Assembly: GCA_934095865.1 (NCBI GenBank)
Contig: CAKOKU010000003.1
Span: 59,901 to 123,900 of the forward strand
Length of the DNA stretch: 64,000 nt
From: an uncultured Bacilli bacterium
Lineage (GTDB): Bacteria > Bacillota_I > Bacilli_A > RF39 > UBA660
Direction of reading: 5' to 3'
The notes under the pieces are model-generated. The model had not been told where the DNA came from, made no database searches, and saw only the letters and a program-made list of their open reading frames with translations. Below are positions 16,990 through 25,430 of the stretch, piece by piece. The position numbers and the translations under genes are program-made. The first letter of the stretch is position 1, and each line of letters opens with the position of its first letter.

Positions 16990-17847
16990 ATGATTTTATG
17001 TATTGTGGGACCAACAGCGGTTGGAAAAACAAAATTATCCATTGAATTAGCTAAAAAATATAATGCTATTATTATAAATGTTGATGCAATGCAAGTGTAT
17101 AAGGATATGAATATTGGAACAGCTAAAGTAACAACCGAAGAAATGGCAGGAATAAAACATTATTTATTAGACTTTGTGCCTGTAAATACTAACTATACTG
17201 TTTTTGATTATCAACGCGATGCAAGAAAAGTAATAGCTGAAAACAAAGATAGAAATATTATTTTTGTAGGTGGTACTGGATTGTATTTAAAAGCAGCTCT
17301 TTATAATTATAAGTTTTCTCTTGAAGAAAATACAACTAATACTTATGATGATTTATCTAATGAAGAATTAAAATGTTTATGCCTAAAAAAAGATAATACT
17401 TGTGATATTCATGTTAATAATCGGAAGAGATTAATACGCTTTTTAAATCGAGATGATTGTGATAAAGAAGAATGCAGGCCGTTATATGATTTTATAACTA
17501 TTGGTCTTACCACAGATAGAAAGAATCTTTATGATAAAATAGATAAAAGAGTAGATATCATGATTGAAAATGGCCTTGTAGGTGAAGCTAAGAAATTTTA
17601 TGATGATGGTATTTTTAGTAAAGCATTAACTACGGCGATTGGTTATAAAGAATTATATGAATATTTTAAAGGTAATATCAGTTTAGAAGATGCGGTTTCC
17701 TTAATAAAGAAAAATAGTAGACATTATGCCAAAAGACAGTATACTTGGTTTAATAATCAAATGAATGTTACTTGGTTTGATACTGATTATAATAATTTTA
17801 ATAATACTTGTTTAGAAGTAGAAAAATTCATTGAGGAAAATAAATAA
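16990..17847 (+). CDS. miaA: tRNA dimethylallyltransferase MiaA
   Basis: A 285-residue protein, slightly shorter than the usual 300-320. It has the P-loop Gly-Pro-Thr-Ala-Val-Gly-Lys-Thr (6-13), Asp-Ala-Met-Gln-Val-Tyr (about 34-39), Gly-Gly-Thr-Gly-Leu-Tyr (about 94-99) and the C-terminal Lys-Arg-Gln-Tyr-Thr-Trp-Phe segment. It adds the isopentenyl group at A37 of tRNAs reading UNN codons. An AGGAGG site overlaps the end of mutL, with which it is co-transcribed, as is common. Confidence 0.93.
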   Translation: MILCIVGPTAVGKTKLSIELAKKYNAIIINVDAMQVYKDMNIGTAKVTTEEMAGIKHYLLDFVPVNTNYTVFDYQRDARKVIAENKDRNIIFVGGTGLYLKAALYNYKFSLEENTTNTYDDLSNEELKCLCLKKDNTCDIHVNNRKRLIRFLNRDDCDKEECRPLYDFITIGLTTDRKNLYDKIDKRVDIMIENGLVGEAKKFYDDGIFSKALTTAIGYKELYEYFKGNISLEDAVSLIKKNSRHYAKRQYTWFNNQMNVTWFDTDYNNFNNTCLEVEKFIEENK

Positions 17848-17905
17848 CAAAAAGATAGTAAAGTTTCTTTAAAAAGAGTAAAATAAAAGATGAGGTGAAT
17901 AGAAA

Positions 17906-18430
17906 ATGCGACTATTTGTTATAGGGGGAAAAAGTGGCAGTGGTAAAAATACATTAGCTAAAATGATAAAAGATTATTATGATAAAAAGAATGAAAAAAC
18001 AATTATAACCGAATTTTCTAAGTATTTAAAATTATATGCTTATGAAATGATAAATTGGCCATGGGATTTAGAACATAAACCTCGTTTATTTTTACAGAAT
18101 ATGGGAGAGAAAGTAAGAAGAGATTTTGGCTATGACTTTTTTATTAAAAGAGTTTTTGATGATGTAGAAATATTTAAAGATTATTTTGATAATATAATTA
18201 TTTGTGATGCTAGATTAGTAGAAGAAATAAAAGAAAGTAAATTTAGATATCCTGACTGTATTACTATTTATATAGAAAGTACTAAAGAAAATGATTTAAC
18301 AGAAGAAGAAAGAAGCCATATAACCGAGAAAGCTCTTGATGATTATTATGATTTTGATTATAATATAAGGTACGTTTCCCAAGAAAAACTAGAGAAAGAA
18401 TTAAATGAAATATTGGAGGAAGTAAAATGA
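17906..18430 (+). CDS. P-loop nucleotide kinase-like protein
   Basis: A 174-residue protein with a Walker A motif Gly-Lys-Ser-Gly-Ser-Gly-Lys-Asn-Thr (8-16), a Cys-Asp-Ala-Arg-Leu-Val segment near 113 and an acidic Glu-Glu-Glu-Arg-Ser-His stretch. This suggests a deoxynucleotide or other small-molecule monophosphate kinase fold, but I cannot name the substrate. A ribosome binding site (GAGGTG) is in place. Its stop overlaps the alaS start by four bases, so the two are translationally coupled. Confidence 0.6.
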   Translation: MRLFVIGGKSGSGKNTLAKMIKDYYDKKNEKTIITEFSKYLKLYAYEMINWPWDLEHKPRLFLQNMGEKVRRDFGYDFFIKRVFDDVEIFKDYFDNIIICDARLVEEIKESKFRYPDCITIYIESTKENDLTEEERSHITEKALDDYYDFDYNIRYVSQEKLEKELNEILEEVK

Positions 18431-20166
18431 ATTTAAGAGAAGAGTATATTAATTTTTTTGTTAGTAAAGGACATAAGCAAATTCCTAGTGCTCCTGTTGT
18501 GCCTGAAAATGACCCATCAGTTTTATTTAATACTGCTGGTATGCAACCATTAGTGCCATATCTTATGGGAGAGGCACATCCTTATGGTAAAAGATTATGC
18601 GATTATCAAAAGTGTGTTCGTACAAATGACCTTGAAGAAGTAGGAGATACAACTCATCATACTTTCTTTGAAATGTTAGGCAACTGGTCTTTAGGCGATT
18701 ATTTTAAAGATGAAGCTATTAGCTGGAGTTTTGAGTTCTTAACTAAAGTATTAAATATTCCTGTTAACCGTTTAGCTGTTACTGTCTTTGCTGGTAATGA
18801 AGAGATTCCATTTGATTCAGTAAGTTATAATAAATGGTTAAGTTTAGGTATTCCAGGATCAAGAATTGTTAAAACCGTTGATGATAATTTCTGGATAGCG
18901 GGAGAAGCTGGTCCTTGTGGTCCGGATACAGAAATCTTTTATTTCCGTAGTGAAGAAGAAATTCCTGAAAGTTATGATTTAGAAGATAATCGTTGGGTTG
19001 AAATTTGGAATAATGTCTTTATGCAATATTATAAAGATAAAAATGGAATAAGAGAATTATCTCAAAAGAATGTTGATACTGGTATGGGTATAGAAAGAAC
19101 AACGGCTATCTTAGAAGGCGTATGTGATAATTACTTATCATCAATTTGGATAGATATTATTAAAAAGATTGAAGAAATAACAAAACTTCCTTATGAAGGT
19201 AATGAAAAATCAATGCGCATTATAGCTGACCACATTAGAACAGCTGTCTTTATTGCGGCTGATCCAGCAGGCATTAAACCAAGTAATACTGATCAAGGCT
19301 ATATTCTTAGAAGATTAATTCGTCGTGCTATTCGTCATGCTAAAAATCTAAATATAGATATTAATAGTGATTGGGATAAAGAAATAGCTTCCTTAATATT
19401 AAAGAAATATCAACCATATTATCAAGAATTAGTTACTAATGAACAAGCTGTTTATGATTGCTTAGCCGAAGAAAAAAATAAATTTAGCAAGACTTTGGAA
19501 AAAGGATTACGTGAATTTTCTAAAATGACTAAAGATAAAACTGTCGTTACTGGCGAAATGGCTTTCCACTTATTTGATACCTATGGTTTTCCTTTAGAAC
19601 TAACGGTAGAAATGGCTAAAGAAAATAATATGACAGTTGATTGTGAAGGCTATGAGAAAAAATTTAGAGAACATCAAGAATTATCTAGAACAGCCTCTAG
19701 TGGTAAATTTAAGGGCGGTTTAGCTGGCAATAGTGAAATTGAAACAAGATATCATACTGCAACTCATCTTTTAAATGCCGCCTTAAAAGTAGTAGTAAGT
19801 AAAGATGTTCATCAAAGAGGCTCTAATATTACCGATGAGAGAATGCGTTTTGATTTTAGTTGTGATCATAAGTTAACTGATGAAGAAAAACGTAAGACCG
19901 AAGAATTAGTTCAAAAATGGATTGATGAAGATTTACCAGTTGTTTGTAAAGAAATGAAAAAAGAAGAAGCAATCAAAAGTGGCGCTGAATGTATGTTTAT
20001 AGAGAAATATCCTGATGTTGTAACTGTTTATGAAATTGGTGATGTATCTCGTGAATTATGTGGTGGACCACACGTTAAACATACTAAAGAAATAGGTAAA
20101 TTTAGGATTGTAAAAGAAGAAGCTTCCAGTGCTGGTGTTAGAAGAATTAAAGCTGTTATTGAATAA
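18427..20166 (+). CDS. alaS: Alanyl-tRNA synthetase, short form
   Basis: A 579-residue protein; bacterial AlaRS is usually about 870. The class II catalytic core is clear (Phe-Asn-Thr-Ala-Gly-Met-Gln-Pro, then Gly-Asp-Thr-Thr-His-His-Thr-Phe-Phe-Glu-Met and Gly-Asp-Tyr-Phe). The editing core is present with His-Thr-Ala-Thr-His (about 449) and Cys-Gly-Gly-Pro-His (about 545), the four zinc ligands. The beta-barrel segment that normally separates the tRNA-binding region from the editing core, about 90 residues, is nearly absent. The protein stops just after the editing domain, so the C-Ala/DHHA1 domain is missing. The frame is intact, so this is an architecture, not a frameshift. It resembles short AlaRS of candidate-phylum bacteria as I remember them. 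Confidence 0.92.
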   Translation: MNLREEYINFFVSKGHKQIPSAPVVPENDPSVLFNTAGMQPLVPYLMGEAHPYGKRLCDYQKCVRTNDLEEVGDTTHHTFFEMLGNWSLGDYFKDEAISWSFEFLTKVLNIPVNRLAVTVFAGNEEIPFDSVSYNKWLSLGIPGSRIVKTVDDNFWIAGEAGPCGPDTEIFYFRSEEEIPESYDLEDNRWVEIWNNVFMQYYKDKNGIRELSQKNVDTGMGIERTTAILEGVCDNYLSSIWIDIIKKIEEITKLPYEGNEKSMRIIADHIRTAVFIAADPAGIKPSNTDQGYILRRLIRRAIRHAKNLNIDINSDWDKEIASLILKKYQPYYQELVTNEQAVYDCLAEEKNKFSKTLEKGLREFSKMTKDKTVVTGEMAFHLFDTYGFPLELTVEMAKENNMTVDCEGYEKKFREHQELSRTASSGKFKGGLAGNSEIETRYHTATHLLNAALKVVVSKDVHQRGSNITDERMRFDFSCDHKLTDEEKRKTEELVQKWIDEDLPVVCKEMKKEEAIKSGAECMFIEKYPDVVTVYEIGDVSRELCGGPHVKHTKEIGKFRIVKEEASSAGVRRIKAVIE

Positions 20167-20181
20167 AATAGAGCAAAAAAA

Positions 20182-20210
20182 TTGACAAGTTTAAAATAAA
20201 GAATTAAAAT
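20182..20210 (+). promoter_or_regulatory. Promoter of the aspS-asnS T-box operon
   Basis: TTGACA (20182-20187), 17 bases, then TAAAAT (20205-20210). Transcription should start near 20217, just ahead of the T-box stem I. Confidence 0.8.
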
Positions 20211-20216
20211 GACAAT

Positions 20217-20420
20217 ATAAATATTTTGGAACGAGTAGAAAGATTAGTTTATGAAGAGAATTTGCGGTTGGTGTAAGCAAACTAAACTGACTTTTGAATA
20301 ACAACCAAGAAGATAATATTTCGTTAAATCGCGTTAAGATTAAAATAAGGTAGAAGAATTTCTATAAAGTAGGATGGCACCACGTTTTAAACGTTCCTAT
20401 AATTATGGAAATTCTTTTTG
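20217..20420 (+). promoter_or_regulatory. T-box leader, probably tRNA-Asn responsive
   Basis: The conserved T-box core AGGATGGCACCACG is at 20371-20384, with CGTTCCT (20392-20398) able to close the antiterminator. A competing terminator forms from AGAATTTC (about 20355-20362) and GAAATTCT (about 20408-20415), followed by TTTTT. Stem I starts with TTTTGG near 20224 and closes with CCAAGA near 20305-20310. Inside it are AGTAGAAAG and AAGAGAA motifs and a GGTTGGTG segment. On the 3' side of the specifier loop I read GAAT-AAC-A, giving Asn as the specifier, which fits the downstream asnS and Asp/Asn-type synthetase genes. The specifier assignment is by eye. Confidence 0.85.
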
Positions 20421-20437
20421 TTTATAAAGGAGAAAGT

Positions 20438-21751
20438 ATGGAAAAAGTATATGTTAAAGATTTAAATAACTATTTAGAAAAAGAAATAACATTTATGGGT
20501 TTTGTAGATACCGTAAGAGATAAAAAATGGGTGATGTTTGTTATTTTAAGAGATTCAACGGGTAAAATTCAGATGACAATTGAAAAGAGTGAAGAAGCTA
20601 ATAAAGAACTCTTGGAAATTATGAGTAATATTACAGTTGATAGTGTTATTAAAGTAAAAGGATTACTAAAAGAAAATAGTGCTGTTAAATTAGGCGGAAT
20701 GGAATTAATACCTAGTAGTATTGAAGTTATGAGTAGGGCTGAGGCTTTACCATTTGATTACAATAATTTAGATGGGGTAAATATAGATACCAGATTAGAT
20801 TACCGTTTCTTAGATTTGCGTAATGAAAAGAATATGCTAGTTAGACAAATTGAATCATGTTTAGTTGGAGCTATGCGTGCATACCTTTATCAAGAAGACT
20901 TTACTGAAATACATACACCAAAATTAATTGGGGCTGCATCAGAATCTGGTAGTGAAGTTTTTGAAGTAAAATACTTTGATAGAAAAGCATATCTTGCTCA
21001 ATCACCACAATTTTATAAACAAATGGCGATGGCTGCTGGTATGAGTAAAATCTTTGAAGTAGCACCAGCTTTTAGAGCTGAAAATTCTAATACTAATAGA
21101 CATGCGACTGAATTTACTTCTTTTGATTTAGAATTTAGTTATATTGACTCTTATTTAGATGTTATGGATATGGAAGAAAATTTACTTATAGCAGGTCTTA
21201 CTAAAGTTAAAGAACTATATGGAGAAAAGATAAAAGAAGTGTTTGGTAAAGAAGTAATTGTTCCAACTAAACCATTCCCTCGTATTAAGTTACAAGATTT
21301 ATATCAAGAATTAAAAGAAAGATATAATTTTGTAATTCCTAGTGAAGATGTTGGGGATTTAAATGCGGAAGCAGAAAAATTAGCATATCAATATGCTATG
21401 GAAAAATATAATAGTGAATTCTTATTTATAACTGATTATGCTAAGACTAAGAGAGCTTTCTATCATATGCGTAAAGATGATATTCCTCAAGGTTATGATT
21501 TAATTTGGAGAGGTTCAGAGATTACTACTGGTGCTCAAAGAGAACATCGTTATGATATCTTAAAGGCACAAGCTCAAGAAAAAGGCTTAGGAGAAGATGT
21601 AAAGTTCTATTTAGAATTCTTCAAATATGGTTGTCCTCCTCACGGTGGTTTTGCTGTTGGCGTTGATAGATTAACTATGTTATTACTTGGTTTACCTTCA
21701 GTTAAAGAAACCCAATTCTTATTTAGAGGGCCAAACCGTTTAGAACCATAA
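20438..21751 (+). CDS. aspS: Archaeal-type aspartyl-tRNA synthetase (probably non-discriminating)
   Basis: The start is ATG 20438 with AAAGGAG upstream; an earlier in-frame ATG lies inside the T-box terminator. The product is 437 residues, the length of archaeal-type AspRS rather than bacterial AspRS (about 590, with a GAD insertion). It has the N-terminal OB fold, motif 2 Phe-Arg-Ala-Glu-Asn-Ser-Asn-Thr near 207-214 and motif 3 Gly-Phe-Ala-Val-Gly-Val-Asp-Arg-Leu near the end. Archaeal-type AspRS in bacteria can often charge tRNA-Asn as well as tRNA-Asp; whether this one does is not decided here. asnS follows 29 bases later in the same operon. Confidence 0.88.
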   Translation: MEKVYVKDLNNYLEKEITFMGFVDTVRDKKWVMFVILRDSTGKIQMTIEKSEEANKELLEIMSNITVDSVIKVKGLLKENSAVKLGGMELIPSSIEVMSRAEALPFDYNNLDGVNIDTRLDYRFLDLRNEKNMLVRQIESCLVGAMRAYLYQEDFTEIHTPKLIGAASESGSEVFEVKYFDRKAYLAQSPQFYKQMAMAAGMSKIFEVAPAFRAENSNTNRHATEFTSFDLEFSYIDSYLDVMDMEENLLIAGLTKVKELYGEKIKEVFGKEVIVPTKPFPRIKLQDLYQELKERYNFVIPSEDVGDLNAEAEKLAYQYAMEKYNSEFLFITDYAKTKRAFYHMRKDDIPQGYDLIWRGSEITTGAQREHRYDILKAQAQEKGLGEDVKFYLEFFKYGCPPHGGFAVGVDRLTMLLLGLPSVKETQFLFRGPNRLEP

Positions 21752-21780
21752 GAATATAGTTTAAGAAAGGAATAAAGAAA

Positions 21781-23148
21781 ATGGATATAAAAGATGTTAC
21801 AAAAGAATTAATCGGAAAAGAAATAACTATTTGTGGATGGGTAAAAAATCATCGTAAGCAGGCAACATTTGGTTTTATTAACCTATTTGATGGTACTTGT
21901 CAAAAAAACTTACAAGTTGTTTATGACAATTCATTAGCAGATTTTGATAGTATTGGTCGTATTCATATTGGCTCTTCTATCAAGGTTACAGGTTTAATTA
22001 AAGAAAGTGAAGGCAAAGGCCAAGATATAGATTTAGTTGCTAGTAGGGTTGAATTATTAGGAGATTGTCCTGAAGATTATCCTATTCAACCAAAAAGACA
22101 TACTTTAGAATATTTAAGAAGTATTGCTTATTTAAGACCTAGAACAAATATTTTTCAGTCAGTTTTTAGAATTAGAAGTGCTGCTGCCCAAAGTATACAT
22201 GAATATTTTCGCAAAAATAACTATTTATATGTACATACACCTTTAATTACAACAGCTGATTGTGAAGGTTCAGATCAAATGTTTAAGCTTACAACTTTTG
22301 ATTTAAATAGTGTACCAATGAAAGACGGCAAGGCAGATATGACGAAAGATTTATTTGGTCGTACAGCCTTTATTACCGGTAGTGGTCAATTACATGGAGA
22401 AACATTTGCTCATGCTTTTAAAAAGATTTATACTTTTGGTCCTACATTTAGAACTGAAAACTCTAATACAAAGACTCATGCAAATGAATTCTGGATGATT
22501 GAACCAGAAATATGTTTCTGTAATTTAGATGAATTAATGGATATTGAAGAAGATTTCTTAAAATATATTGTTAATTATTGTCTGACTAATTGTCGTGAAG
22601 ATATTGAATTTTTAGATAAATTTGCTTCTAAAGGATTATTGGATAAATTAGAAAAATTAGTAAGTAGTAAATTTGTTAGAATTGATCATAAAGATGTAAT
22701 TGATATTTTAAAGAAAGCCCCAGTTAAATGGGAATTTACACCAGAATATGGTGAAGATATTGCTAAAGAACATGAAAAGTATATTACTGAATATTTTGGG
22801 TGTCCAGTATTTATTAAAAACTGGCCAAAAGATATTAAAGCATACTATATGAAAGTTAATGCTGATAATGAAACTGTTGCGGCTGTCGACTTAGAAGTTC
22901 CTGGTTGTGGTGAACTTATGGGTGGCTCACAAAGGGAAGAAGACTATAACAAATTATTAGAACGTATGCATGAATTTAATATCAATACAGAGGAAATAGA
23001 ATGGTATTTGAACTTGAGAAAATATGGTACTACTGTTCATTCTGGTTTTGGTATGGGCTTTGAACGTTTAATTATGTATCTAACTGGTATGGAAAATATT
23101 CGTGATGTTATTCCATATCCTCGTACACCTGGTTCTTGTGAATATTAA
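21781..23148 (+). CDS. asnS: Asparaginyl-tRNA synthetase
   Basis: A 455-residue class IIb synthetase: N-terminal OB fold (Ile-Cys-Gly-Trp-Val-Lys-Asn-His), motif 2 Phe-Arg-Thr-Glu-Asn-Ser-Asn-Thr (about 220-227), the AsnRS-type Glu-Pro-Glu-Ile-Cys-Phe segment, Glu-Leu-Met-Gly-Gly-Ser-Gln-Arg-Glu-Glu, and motif 3 Gly-Phe-Gly-Met-Gly-Phe-Glu-Arg. Length is normal. AGGAATAAAGAAAATG gives the ribosome binding site. It shares the T-box leader with aspS. Confidence 0.93.
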   Translation: MDIKDVTKELIGKEITICGWVKNHRKQATFGFINLFDGTCQKNLQVVYDNSLADFDSIGRIHIGSSIKVTGLIKESEGKGQDIDLVASRVELLGDCPEDYPIQPKRHTLEYLRSIAYLRPRTNIFQSVFRIRSAAAQSIHEYFRKNNYLYVHTPLITTADCEGSDQMFKLTTFDLNSVPMKDGKADMTKDLFGRTAFITGSGQLHGETFAHAFKKIYTFGPTFRTENSNTKTHANEFWMIEPEICFCNLDELMDIEEDFLKYIVNYCLTNCREDIEFLDKFASKGLLDKLEKLVSSKFVRIDHKDVIDILKKAPVKWEFTPEYGEDIAKEHEKYITEYFGCPVFIKNWPKDIKAYYMKVNADNETVAAVDLEVPGCGELMGGSQREEDYNKLLERMHEFNINTEEIEWYLNLRKYGTTVHSGFGMGFERLIMYLTGMENIRDVIPYPRTPGSCEY

Positions 23149-23152
23149 AAAG

Positions 23153-23209
23153 AAAAAGATTAGAACTTTCTAAACTAAGTAATTAGAATAGAAGTTTTAA
23201 TCTTTTTTT
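23153..23209. terminator. Bidirectional terminator between asnS and the minus-strand block
   Basis: AAAAAGATTAGAACTT (23153-23168) can pair with AAGTTTTAATCTTTTT (from 23192), leaving a roughly 23-base loop; A-rich and T-rich ends suit both strands. Convergent genes end on either side. Confidence 0.75.
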
Positions 23210-24236
23210 ATAAGTTTATATTATTTGGATTAATGTATTTATTTTTTCTTGGTGTTATTTCTGGCAGTAAGTTATAGTTACCAACTTGGTTAGAGCTTAA
23301 AGGCTCTTTAGCCGTATCTATGATAATATTAAATTTAGTAATTATATCTTCGCCATATTTTTTTTCTATACTATGATAAGTTCTACTAATATAGAAAGTA
23401 TTTGTATTAGCTATTTTACTATTTTCTAAAATTGAATCTAGGCGTACTATTTTATTTAAGGTATCTGCATTATCAATAATTAAGTTGTAATTGGCTAGAT
23501 AAAGACCAATCTCATCAATAATAGCATTAGTTAGGCCACAATAATCTTCGTTATCAAAGACAAAAATAGCGTATGGTATATCTAAATCAGTTAAAGAAAT
23601 ATCTTCAGTACAAATTAAATTTAAGATACTTTCACTACCAATATAAAGGCATAATCTTTCTTTGATTGTAGCCATAATACCACCACGAGTATCAATTGGG
23701 GCTAGGACGGTACCTGATAAATAAGAATATAGACTATTAGTTACTGATAAACTTTCTAGATAGTCTTTTAATTTGTCAAAGCTTTTCTTTTCATATTTCA
23801 TCATTAAAACATAGATACTACCTAAATTGATTTCTTCTTTAGTTCCTTTTGAAAATAATAAGATAGTTAAACCTACTAGATAATTGGCAGCTGAATTAAT
23901 CCAAAAGCTATCTCCTTGATAATCCTTAGTTGATAAAAGTTCTTTATAAATAGAGTTAAGCATTCTAAGACTTAAATCTCTTTTATTGTTTTGATATAGT
24001 TCATATGGTAACTCTAAAATATTAAAACCATTACTTTTTTCAGGTTCATTTAAGTTAATTATTAATGTTCTATATCCTTTTTTATTTAATTCTTTACCGA
24101 ATGTTTGATAGTATTCTTTTTTTCTATCAATTATTACTAGATTTTCTTCTTTTTCAAGGGCTTTTTTTATTTGATTAAACATATAACCGGTAGTTTTGCC
24201 ACTTTCACTTTTACCAAAAATTAATGTATTTTGCAT
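23208..24236 (-). CDS. VirD4/TraG-like P-loop ATPase, stand-alone
   Basis: A 342-residue protein resembling the nucleotide-binding part of type IV secretion coupling proteins. Walker A is Phe-Gly-Lys-Ser-Glu-Ser-Gly-Lys-Thr-Thr (7-16), close to the Gly-x-Thr/Ser-Gly-Ser-Gly-Lys-Ser form. Then come Leu-Val-Ile-Ile-Asp-Arg-Lys-Lys-Glu and Gly-Tyr-Arg-Thr-Leu-Ile-Ile-Asn-Leu-Asn, both like TraG/VirD4. Ala-Ile-Phe-Val-Phe-Asp may be a Walker B-like strand. No N-terminal membrane segments and no other conjugation genes are nearby. It starts two bases after the MerR gene's stop, so the two are likely coupled. DNA transfer or secretion is not proven; it may be a domesticated or remnant gene. Confidence 0.65.
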   Translation of the reverse strand: MQNTLIFGKSESGKTTGYMFNQIKKALEKEENLVIIDRKKEYYQTFGKELNKKGYRTLIINLNEPEKSNGFNILELPYELYQNNKRDLSLRMLNSIYKELLSTKDYQGDSFWINSAANYLVGLTILLFSKGTKEEINLGSIYVLMMKYEKKSFDKLKDYLESLSVTNSLYSYLSGTVLAPIDTRGGIMATIKERLCLYIGSESILNLICTEDISLTDLDIPYAIFVFDNEDYCGLTNAIIDEIGLYLANYNLIIDNADTLNKIVRLDSILENSKIANTNTFYISRTYHSIEKKYGEDIITKFNIIIDTAKEPLSSNQVGNYNLLPEITPRKNKYINPNNINL

Positions 24237-24238
24237 TT

Positions 24239-24634
24239 TTACCTCAATCTTTCTAAACGTTTTGGATCTGCACTAATATTACCGTCAAGAATAATTTTAT
24301 TGTCTTTAATTCTACTGCGTAAATAATCTATTTTTTTAATTTGTTCTTCAATAACTTTTTCTTTGGCTATTAGTTCAGTTTTTTTATGACGCATTAACTC
24401 GTCACTATAATTATTTTTATTCTTTTTAATTTCTTCTAAGCTAAAACCAACTTCTTTTAGACTTAAAAATAATTTTAAGTCTTTTAGCTGTTCTTCTCTG
24501 TAATAGCGGTAGCCACTAAATAAATCTATTTCCTTAGGTTTAAAAAGATTTATTTCGTCATAATAACGTAAAGTCTTAATGGGAATGTTGGCTAATTTAG
24601 AGAATTCTCCAATCTTATATAACATATTTTTCAT
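24239..24634 (-). CDS. MerR family transcriptional regulator
   Basis: A 131-residue protein. The N-terminal winged helix has Lys-Ile-Gly-Glu-Phe-Ser-Lys-Leu-Ala and Lys-Thr-Leu-Arg-Tyr-Tyr-Asp-Glu (about 22-29), followed by Tyr-Arg-Tyr-Tyr and a long dimerisation helix with Gln-Ile-Lys-Lys-Ile-Asp-Tyr-Leu. No metal-binding Cys is present, so the effector is unknown. The start overlaps the upstream stop (TAATG). It sits between a Cys-rich membrane protein and the VirD4-like gene in one operon. Confidence 0.9.
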   Translation of the reverse strand: MKNMLYKIGEFSKLANIPIKTLRYYDEINLFKPKEIDLFSGYRYYREEQLKDLKLFLSLKEVGFSLEEIKKNKNNYSDELMRHKKTELIAKEKVIEEQIKKIDYLRSRIKDNKIILDGNISADPKRLERLR

Positions 24635-24906
24635 TATTGAAATACGCCTAAAATTAAACCTAAGATAATAAGGAATAATAACAAAAGAAAGTATAAAGAT
24701 ACGGGAATACCATTATCATAATTGGTACCGTCATTAATAATGTCAGTGATTTTGTCTTTTGGTCTTTTAGTATCTTTCTTGAAGTTATTACATCCTTGGT
24801 TATTGCCATAGACATATTCTTTTAAGTATTCACAATAATATTTTTTGCCACCACCATTTCCTTCTTTGCAATATTTTTCTTTTAAAAAAGCACATTGTCC
24901 ACACAT
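24634..24906 (-). CDS. Cys-rich single-pass membrane protein
   Basis: A 90-residue protein starting at ATG 24904-24906, with AAAGGAGGAG upstream; an earlier in-frame start has no such site. The first 45 residues contain Cys-Gly-Gln-Cys, Tyr-Cys, Tyr-Tyr-Cys and Gly-Cys, which may bind a metal or an iron-sulfur centre. Residues about 68-88 are a membrane segment, giving a tail-anchored protein. Family unknown. It heads the operon with merR and the VirD4-like gene. Confidence 0.6.
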   Translation of the reverse strand: MCGQCAFLKEKYCKEGNGGGKKYYCEYLKEYVYGNNQGCNNFKKDTKRPKDKITDIINDGTNYDNGIPVSLYFLLLLFLIILGLILGVFQ

Positions 24907-24983
24907 GATAACTCCTCCTTTTAAAAAGTAAGTTATCATTCCAGCTAGCTGGAGAGTCAATGGCTAAATATTATTAATCTTTT

Positions 24984-25355
24984 TTAGAAAGCATCTTTTA
25001 GTAGGTTATAAGCTTCTTCTTGGCTCATAGTTGCTTTTTTGATGTGGTAATTTGGAAGCAGGTGCATATGATAATGCTTAATTGCTTGGGACTTACCATA
25101 GTTTACCATGATGCTTATTCCTTCTGAATTGGTTTTATCCATTAAAGTTGGAATTAATTTTTGAGCAACCTTATGAATATGACCTAAAGTTTTTTCATCC
25201 ATCTCATTAATATCTGTAATATGTTTTTTAGGAATAATTAGCGTATGGGCATCGCTATTGGGATAAAGATCTAAAATAGCAATGACTGTGTCGTCTTCAT
25301 ATATTTTTTTACAAGGTACATTTCCTTTAATCATTTCACAAAATAAACAATCCAT
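24984..25355 (-). CDS. HIT family hydrolase
   Basis: A 123-residue histidine triad protein. The active-site motif His-Tyr-His-Met-His-Leu-Leu-Pro is near residues 94-101; the N-terminus has Cys-Leu-Phe-Cys-Glu-Met and Val-Ile-Ala-Ile-Leu-Asp, typical of the Hit/HinT group that cleaves nucleoside phosphoramidates or dinucleotides. The exact substrate is unknown. It is monocistronic, with its own leader after 25,355. Confidence 0.9.
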   Translation of the reverse strand: MDCLFCEMIKGNVPCKKIYEDDTVIAILDLYPNSDAHTLIIPKKHITDINEMDEKTLGHIHKVAQKLIPTLMDKTNSEGISIMVNYGKSQAIKHYHMHLLPNYHIKKATMSQEEAYNLLKDAF

Positions 25356-25430
25356 TTATAATCATCTCCGTTTTTAGTATATCATGGATAATCTTAAATA
25401 GAAAGATTTCCTTATTTTTAGTAAGTAAAA

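Noticed and set aside
23208..24906. Integrative conjugative element
   Set aside because: Only one coupling-protein-like gene; no relaxase, integrase or other type IV secretion genes nearby.
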